A DNA stretch of 64,000 nt, from the NCBI RefSeq assembly GCF_003369915.1, contig NC_046675.1, positions 16,678,001-16,742,000 on the forward strand. The letters run 5' to 3'. Below, in pieces: positions 57,111-64,000 of the stretch; the first letter of the stretch is position 1, and every line of letters begins with the position of its first letter. The notes beneath the pieces were generated by a model, which saw nothing but the letters and a program-made list of their open reading frames with translations, did no database searches and was not told where the DNA came from. The translations under genes and the position numbers were made by a program. Source of the DNA: Drosophila miranda. Lineage: Eukaryota; Arthropoda; Insecta; Diptera; Drosophilidae.

Positions 57111-57400
57111 ACATGATGTAGCCATTCGACCGCTTGGTTGGTATATGTACCAATCAACAAGATCGGGTAAGGTTTTCAATGGGTTTCCAGATGAAGTTCC
57201 GATCCTAACAGCTTATATATACTCTACAGATTTTGAACACCATGACCATCTAACCATGGTAACAATAATTCGACCTCTTAATTGGTATATGTACCAATCC
57301 ACATCAAAGGTCAAGATTAACAACGCGTTCGAGATGTATTTCTGATCTAAGAACACATTATTCTCTCTGCAGATTTGATGGTGATGGTGTGTATCCAACA
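57006..57400 (+). repeat. 143-bp tandem array of intron plus terminal-exon-like units
   Basis: Donor-like sites occur at 57024 (CGG|GTAAGG), 57167 (CGG|GTAAGG) and 57310 (AAG|GTCAAG), exactly 143 bp apart. Acceptor-like CAG ends occur at 57086, 57229 and 57372, again 143 bp apart, so each intron-like segment is 63 bp. After the acceptors, units 1 and 2 each read seven codons beginning ATT and then TAA; unit 3 stops at the second codon. Units 1 and 2 share TTGGTATATGTACCAATC before the next unit. Copies are diverged, so the duplication is not recent. Confidence 0.75.
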
Positions 57401-60400
57401 TATCAGTTTCAACATTATCAATTTCAATTATGATTCATTTTCTTTTTCAAGGACAGCCCCCCACAATGTTTAATTTTTTTCTACCTATTTGTTCGGAAAT
57501 GATTTAAAATAAAAATAATCTTTTGGTCGCGCTGGGCGCTGAATAAAGCGAAAAAGTCCCAACACAGAAAAACTCTTATAATTCCCTGATGGACTGACTG
57601 GAAAGCGCGCAAAGCGCAGGCGCTGTCCTTGAAGAGAAAGGCAGCACATTTGAGAGAGTGGGCTATTTTCTCTTTACTCTTGACTATATGGCTCACTGTG
57701 TCAAAAGGTAAATTTGTGGTAAATTGTACGGTTATAAAGCGGATTTACGGTTGAAATAAGAAAATCCCAAATGATCACAACAGAGTTTAGATGTTAGCTC
57801 GAGTCTCATCCAAAACGAAAAAGCGTACGGTCTCAATTTATGGGGAAATATCAAATATAAACATGCGAATTCTTTCGTCGCTTATTTTTTTCTGAATGGC
57901 CATGTTTCAAAATCCAGCCATATTTTGTTTCCCCAGCATCCAAAGAAGAAGAAAACGGGCCAAAGGCCAAAAGGAAAAAGTGATTGGGATAGGCCCACTT
58001 CTCCAGGGCCCAAGCACTCTCTCAAGCAGCTTTCAAGTCAATGCAACTTAAACCAAAACAAACTCAAAATCCCGAGCCTGCCATCCGTATAAGCACATAT
58101 ATATGTATGTGCATGTATGTATGTGTATATATGCATGTGTGCGTGGAGTTGCTCGTGCAATTTTACTTTCATTCGTAATTGAGTGAAAACGATGCGGCCG
58201 AAGATGATGAGGCGAAGAGCTGACACGAGCAGAAATGTCCCTGCAACGACGACGAGCTGGCATCGACCGAGAGCCATAGGACATTTTGGTACTCGTGCCA
58301 GTTTTTGTTAATGCCGTTGCTCAGTTTCGTATTCGTGTCGGAACGTGGCGCTACGGTCTGCTCAAGGATACGCGGAAACCAGGCAAATCAAGCAACGAAA
58401 CGTGTGGGACCCCAGAAAAGCACAACTGCCAACTGCCAACGTGTGCGAGATTGCGTGTGAGTGTATGTGTGTGTGTGCGCGCTTGTGAGCGGGTCGGATC
58501 GTGTGTGCCGCCGTTTTGGTCCCGGCCGTTTAATTTTATTAGCGTGCCGCGATGCGTCATGGAAATGGCAGACAAAACACACACAAAAATACAATAAATG
58601 AAAAATTAAATATTAATTAAATTTTGCATACGAATCCAGCAACGAATGCAACGATTCCGCGAGAAGTGCTGTTTTGTCGGTTATTGTTGTTTGTTTCTCG
58701 ATTGAAATGTTAAACAGATATTAAAAATTGATGCAATCCCACAAATTTCGGCTACAGACCTGCTGCTGGTCGGTCCGGTCAGACGAGGCCTGAGTATAGC
58801 CAGGAGTAACCTCTGAACGACGTTTGCCATCGACATTGGCATCCAGTACCATTGGCCCTGCCACTGCCATTGCCACTGGCTCTCTGGCATCTTCGCCATC
58901 ATCATTCCGGGTGTGCGTGTATATGACTTTATTAAAATTTTAAATCCCCCATCGCTGCTGACATCGAAAGTACATACTCGTGGAACGCGCGTGTTCAACT
59001 TGCCGTTTTTACACATTGTTTGTGGACTTTCATAAATATATATCGCCTCGCCTTGTACTGGTGTTCGTTCCAGATTTCATACTCGTTTGTTGTTGTGCTT
59101 ATCGCGATTACTGCGCGGCTCTCGAACATAGTCCGGAGAGTATTACCTACCACCTACATACATCAGCTCCATATCTGCAACGTGCCTACAACTCGGACAC
59201 AGTCGACGCGCGTCCACCAACTTATCCGACAAGTGCGTATGAAAGTGTAATTTAATTCAGCATTTTGTTCTGCATATGACAAATCCAAGGCTTAACACAA
59301 GGGACACGAAACGACTTTAATTAATAATACGCCCTGAACCTGAAACCTGAAGGGAAAAATCCTTTTCTCCTCTTTTTGTGATTTCCATTTGGTAATCTTT
59401 AAGTTTTATCGCCTTGTAGTCATTTAAAATACAGTTCTCGTGTGGAATTCATTCTGCTTTCTGCAGTTAATTGCATTTAACTGGCAGTTAATTGCTCTGA
59501 GCCAAGCGCACTCCCACAGCACTGTCTCGCCCTTTATCTCCTATTGGGATGGCTTATCTTTGAGCACGAAATTCAGATGGTCAATCGGTATGATTTGAAT
59601 AAGTAAATTAAAAAGGTTGATTTAATCAAATATAAGTTGAGAGCTCACAGTAAATCACCGGCAAGTACACTTTTGTAAAGCTTTGCGACTGCACTTATTT
59701 CTGGTAAAAAGAAACTACAGTAATCTGATAGGATTTTGATGATTGTAAAGGATTTCTTACTTTTTCCTTTTTTCTGTTGGGAAAAATCTATAAAATATAT
59801 GAAGAACTATTACGAGTCTCGTCTAGTAAAACATGAACATGTGCCGAGATTTTGACCAGCGTTTGACCGAAATTTATTGCACCACAGCAAAGAAGTGCCA
59901 TCCGTTCACATTCGTTTTTTCGTGCATAAAAGCTCCTTACATCAAGCCAAAGCATTTTTGAAAAATCCTGGCCTACGTTCAGCCGCACAGTTAGGCATAG
60001 GGACAGACATACAGTCGGCAAGTGGGCTTATTTATAAGAGTCGAGGGAAAGCACTTTGGCCAGACAGTTGAGATCTGCACTTACCTATTGCGGCCGCTGC
60101 ACGTTTTAGAATATTTATGCATGTGCCAGCCAGCCAGGAGGCCCAGTGCACTCCTGAAGGGAAGCTCCAGCCAGGAGCTGGAATGGGCAAAAAAAAGGCA
60201 GCCAGCAGTCACCAAGGTCTGTTGGATTGGAGTGTGTGTAGAGCACACATCGTAGGCACTCTGACATTGCCAAAAGTAACACTCCAGACTGAAGTGGGGC
60301 ACAGCACAGCAGCAGCAGGGCACAGGATTCGGAAGGATGCAAATCCAAGTGCCAGAGTGGTAGGCGCATCAGAAAATTACATTTAAAATATTTTACTTGG

Positions 60401-60668
60401 CAGGGGTTAACGTAAATACATAGACATCTAAGCAAACAAGAAAAACAGAATGGAACAGAATAGGCAGTGCCAGTGCCAGTGCCAGTGGCACAGTGGGAGT
60501 GACAGAGGCAACAGATGCCACAACAATAGAATTAACAAAATAAAAACAAGTCAAGCATGGAACAAGTGCAACCGAGAATACACGCACAAAATGGTTGAGT
60601 TGAGACGAGAGTTCAGATGAGATGAGATGGAATTAAATGTGAATGCTTTACAGGCGGAACGGAGACAG

Positions 60669-60693
60669 ACCCGGACCCGGACCCGGACCCGGA
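60669..60693. repeat. CCGGAC hexamer array
   Basis: Four tandem CCGGAC/CCGGAG units, GC-rich against its surroundings. Confidence 0.85.
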
Positions 60694-62921
60694 GAGCAGG
60701 CAGCCCCTGCCTGTTTGCATGTTTACACAAGCTCAACATTTTTGACAGTGGCATCCTCACACGAAGAACAGAACAGAGTGTGCTCTCAGAGCCCATGGCT
60801 CATGTGGGGAGATGTGGATTGGTGGCAGTACAAGGAGAGCAGCTGCAAAGACTGATCCATGGCAACTTCGTAAAAAAGTCTTCCTCCTAGCAGTTTCCTT
60901 GGTCCAGAACGGACCAGAATGTCCCTGGCTTTTGCCTTGAACTATCGTTTGTTTTGCTTTTCCCCATTTGTTGCTTGCTTACAGCTGTCCAGATTTATGA
61001 CTAGCCAAAGGAAAATAGCCAAAAAACAAATCGGTAAACTTTTGCAGCAACATTCCACGTACCCGTATTCCCAGTGCATTCTCTCAGGTTTGGCTTGTTC
61101 TTGGTTCTTGGTTTCTGGTTCCAAGTGACCTTTTGTCATAAAGCTTTAACACATAAAAATGTTATTGTCCGATATGGAGCTGTGTAGCTTATGCTGATTT
61201 GTGTTGACCTAGTAAACTCCTGCTCTGTTGGGGAAAAAGAGAGACTGAAAGAATTGTAGAAGTTTTATGGCTCTAAGGCTGATCTAGGAGTCGCCATTGA
61301 AAGCTTTAAAGGTCTCTGAAGTGCAGTGATGTGAGTGCGGAAAGGCGTCGGACTCGAATTATTGTGTACCCCATAAAAATTGCTGGCTTAAATAGAGTGA
61401 TGTCTCCTGGTATCAGTTGGGAAATAAATTCAAGTCTGGGAATATCCGATTTCGTTTCGTGCATTGCAATATGCAACAGTGAACTCCATTCCATACTCGT
61501 ATTAAAATTCCCACGTACTAATATTTCAGTACCAACAAATAGCCCCACTTAACCTTATCGAGTAGGGGAGTTGACCTGTAATTGCAGCCCTTCAACATTT
61601 ATTTCCAAATAAGTCCCGTGAAAGTTAGTTTTAAGCGCTTCCACTCTCTCATCGAGTATTACACTTCATTTGGCCAGCCACACAGTGGTCGACAAAAGCC
61701 GACGCCCACCCCCTGGAACACGCAGAGCACACCCACCCAGAGTTTGCGCAAAGTTTTAACTCTTATCTGTTGTCTATCAGGAAATTTTATGCGATTTTGT
61801 TTACCTATTTTAATGAGAACCGAAAAATGCTCGCTCGCACAAGCGGTGAGAAGGGAAGAACGAGAGAAAGGAGGACTCAAAAATACACAAGCTGTTGGGA
61901 ACGGAATATGCCCGCCCTGGCGAAAAACCAGGTCAAAGCAAACAGAATGAAAGAGACGAAAATTTATGCAAAACTCAAAAAACAAAGCAAAACAAAGGCA
62001 GGAGAAAAAAACGCACGATGAACGTCCGTTGCAAGAGGCCGGGTCCGAATTGAAAGTGCGAATGTGTTGGTAGCGATGTGTTAGCGTGTGTGTGTGTACG
62101 TGTTTTGAAATGGCGTGTATTGTATCAAATTTAAATGCACAACAGTAAAATAATGAATTCTTTTGTTTGTATTTGCATTTTGTTTGTTGTTGCTGACGAA
62201 CGCGTTTGCAGAACCAAAACCAAACCGATTCTAACCAAAGCACTGAAAAGCTAGAAGGTAGAAGCCTAAACTCAGGTGCCGAAGCAAAAGATACCCTTAT
62301 AGGTCCTCTTTTCATTGATAGCCGCCGTATGATACAATTATTTTAAGTCGATTTTATTTTGTAGTAATATATTTTATGGGATTGGGCAATGCAAAAACAG
62401 AGGAAACTTTATGCACTTTCTTAGATAAGACATTGTTTTACCGATTAAAATCCCTTATCATTCACGTTTGATTATCTGTAACTTGGCGTATGGTTAAGTT
62501 GACCAAAGCAAAATACTTTTATTTTAAATAAAACATTTCTACTATTTGTTCCTAAAAATAAATTAACTAAACCAATTTCGCACACAATTGGAATTTTAGT
62601 ATTTTATGATATAAAGATTAGACTGCAAAAACGATCCTGTTAGAAATGTACCTATACTACTTAGAAACACAAGGAACGAATACACAAGGCAATATGGGCA
62701 TGGAAGGCCGTATTTTGAATTCAAAATTACGTATCTTTACGGATAAAAACCTTATACCTTGTGCAGTGTACAACAATTAAGAATGAAAAAACACACGTCA
62801 CACAGTAGCAGGAGCGGCAGCGGCGGCAACAAATTCTACAAAATAACAGTACAGCAGCATACAGAAAATATATTCCCAACTGTAGAGATGAAAGGGTGTA
62901 GTGTCCAACTATTCGAAAATC

Positions 62922-62940
62922 AAAAAAAAAAAAAAAAAAA
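62922..62940. repeat. Poly(A) run of 19
   Basis: A run of 19 A followed by purine-rich sequence. It could be the tail of a retroposed sequence, but I recognise no element upstream of it. Confidence 0.8.
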
Positions 62941-63176
62941 GAAAGGAAAAGGTCGAACAAGGTACACTTTAGGTACACTTTCTAGAAAGATACTTTTCAT
63001 ACCGCCCTCGCTAGCATAGCTCGAAGAAATTGGTGGAATGCAGGAGATCCAGAAGATCATCCGATTGCACAGTTATGTTAAAGCTTAAAGCTCAGCTTAG
63101 GCATGCAATAGGTACAGGCGAATAGACTTTATTCATGTGAAATCATTCCCCTGCATAGTTTCACTTACGGCACACG

Positions 63177-63368
63177 TATATATAGATTTTCGTGATTTTC
63201 GCAATCGCAGAGTGAATGGGGAAGACACGTGGAGTTACATAACTTCCAATTTTTCACTATTATCTAATCATCCGCTGTTTATATGGATTAATAAATCCGA
63301 AGAGTGGCGTTAGCTGAACTACCCGAGGGAAAAGTGAAAATAAAGTGAAATTCTTGAAAGAAGCAAAG
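63177..63368 (+). promoter_or_regulatory. Possible TATA promoter and non-coding first exon
   Basis: TATATATAG at 63177-63185 is followed, after a stretch without a long frame, by AAAG|GTACGT at 63365-63374, a good splice donor. A gene starting here would have its coding exons beyond the window. The Inr is not convincing, so this is a weak call. Confidence 0.2.
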
Positions 63369-64000
63369 GTACGTTAGTCCACCGTGGAAAGATAAGGTTC
63401 TGACACAGTTTTATTTAGGGATAGGAGTACTGGAAAATCTTAATACAGCCAAGCCGGCCAACCAATCTACGGTAACAACTACTAAAACAACCAAGCTGAC
63501 CGTTTGGGAGTTAGCGCAGTGCACATTCACGGCGGCAAAGTGAAGGCTGAACCGTTGACGTTGGGCTAGCTCAATATCGGAAATCATTTACGGCTCGTGA
63601 AAGACCAACCACCATACACCACTGCTGGACGTCCGAATATCAGTTTGAACCTGCCGATCTCGTAAAAAAAAGCCGGAGGACATAATCGTCACCAACCTAC
63701 GAAAACTTACAAAGGATTGAGTAATTAGGCTAGCCTAAACCACATTGCCTCAGAACCACTCTTGCTGTCAGCAGATTTGTGTTTATTTTGATTCCCGTGT
63801 TTCTCAAATTAAATTTCAAGTGCAAGTTCCCGTTTGCCTTTATCACTATCACATAAAAATCTATACGCTGCTGCTCTAAGAACCAGCTGATTAGATCCAC
63901 ATATTCATATCTCGTTTATCATTGTGTTGATTAATGTAGTAACTAAATAGCTTCCTCCAATGAGTAAATTTGTAACGTAACTGACGATTTTGAAAACTGA

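Larger units (their letters stand above)
57401..64000. other. Right-end non-coding region
   Basis: No gene supported in 6.6 kb. It holds TATG/TGTA repeats near 58097-58140, a CCGGAC array at 60669-60693, CCAGTG repeats near 60465-60490, a GATACCCTTATAGG relic near 62291, a 19-A run at 62922-62940 and a possible non-coding first exon near 63207-63368. The 218-residue minus frame at 61659-62315 lacks any domain and looks like chance. Confidence 0.5.

Noticed and set aside
61659..62315. 218-codon open frame on the minus strand
   Set aside because: No domain, biased by His-Thr repeat and Phe/Cys-rich stretches from simple sequence; no start context, splice or poly(A) support.

Overview
The window is Drosophila nuclear DNA. 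Short introns of 54-73 bp with GT..AG ends, CAAAATG-type start contexts, AATAAA poly(A) signals, abundant CA/CT/CAG microsatellites and DINE-1/Helitron-like repeat debris all fit. The recognisable genes (Rm62 and the odorant-binding pair Obp83b/Obp83a) belong to cytological region 83 of chromosome 3R (Muller element E) in D. melanogaster. Several protein differences show this is another species. An obscura-group fly is my best guess, but that is inference.

Layout. Bases 1-8211 hold no gene I can support. From 8.2 to 18.4 kb lies a compact cluster: an astacin zinc metalloprotease (+), the spliceosomal Sm protein SmG (-), and the DEAD-box RNA helicase Rm62/p68 (+). Rm62 has five coding exons for a 739-residue protein, an in-frame alternative first exon, and a 2.4-kb intron before the last two exons. 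From 18.4 to 42.8 kb the only gene I can support is an intronless, diverged copy of akirin on the minus strand (27969-28544). Otherwise the stretch is AT-rich, microsatellite-rich non-coding DNA, ending with a 0.93-kb DINE-1/Helitron-like element at 41138-42068. At 42.8-46.8 kb are two tandem odorant-binding protein genes, Obp83b (OS-E type) then Obp83a (OS-F type), both on +. The remaining 17 kb is mostly non-coding, apart from a candidate small basic-protein gene at 56883.

That small gene runs into a tandem array with an exact 143-bp spacing. Each unit carries a 63-bp intron-like segment and a short terminal-exon-like segment. This array and the akirin copy are the least ordinary objects in the window.

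Functionally, SmG and Rm62 are housekeeping RNA-processing genes that diverge from one ~690-bp interval. The OBPs are secreted antennal proteins. The akirin copy would encode a nuclear cofactor-like protein if expressed. The genes are not co-regulated as a unit.
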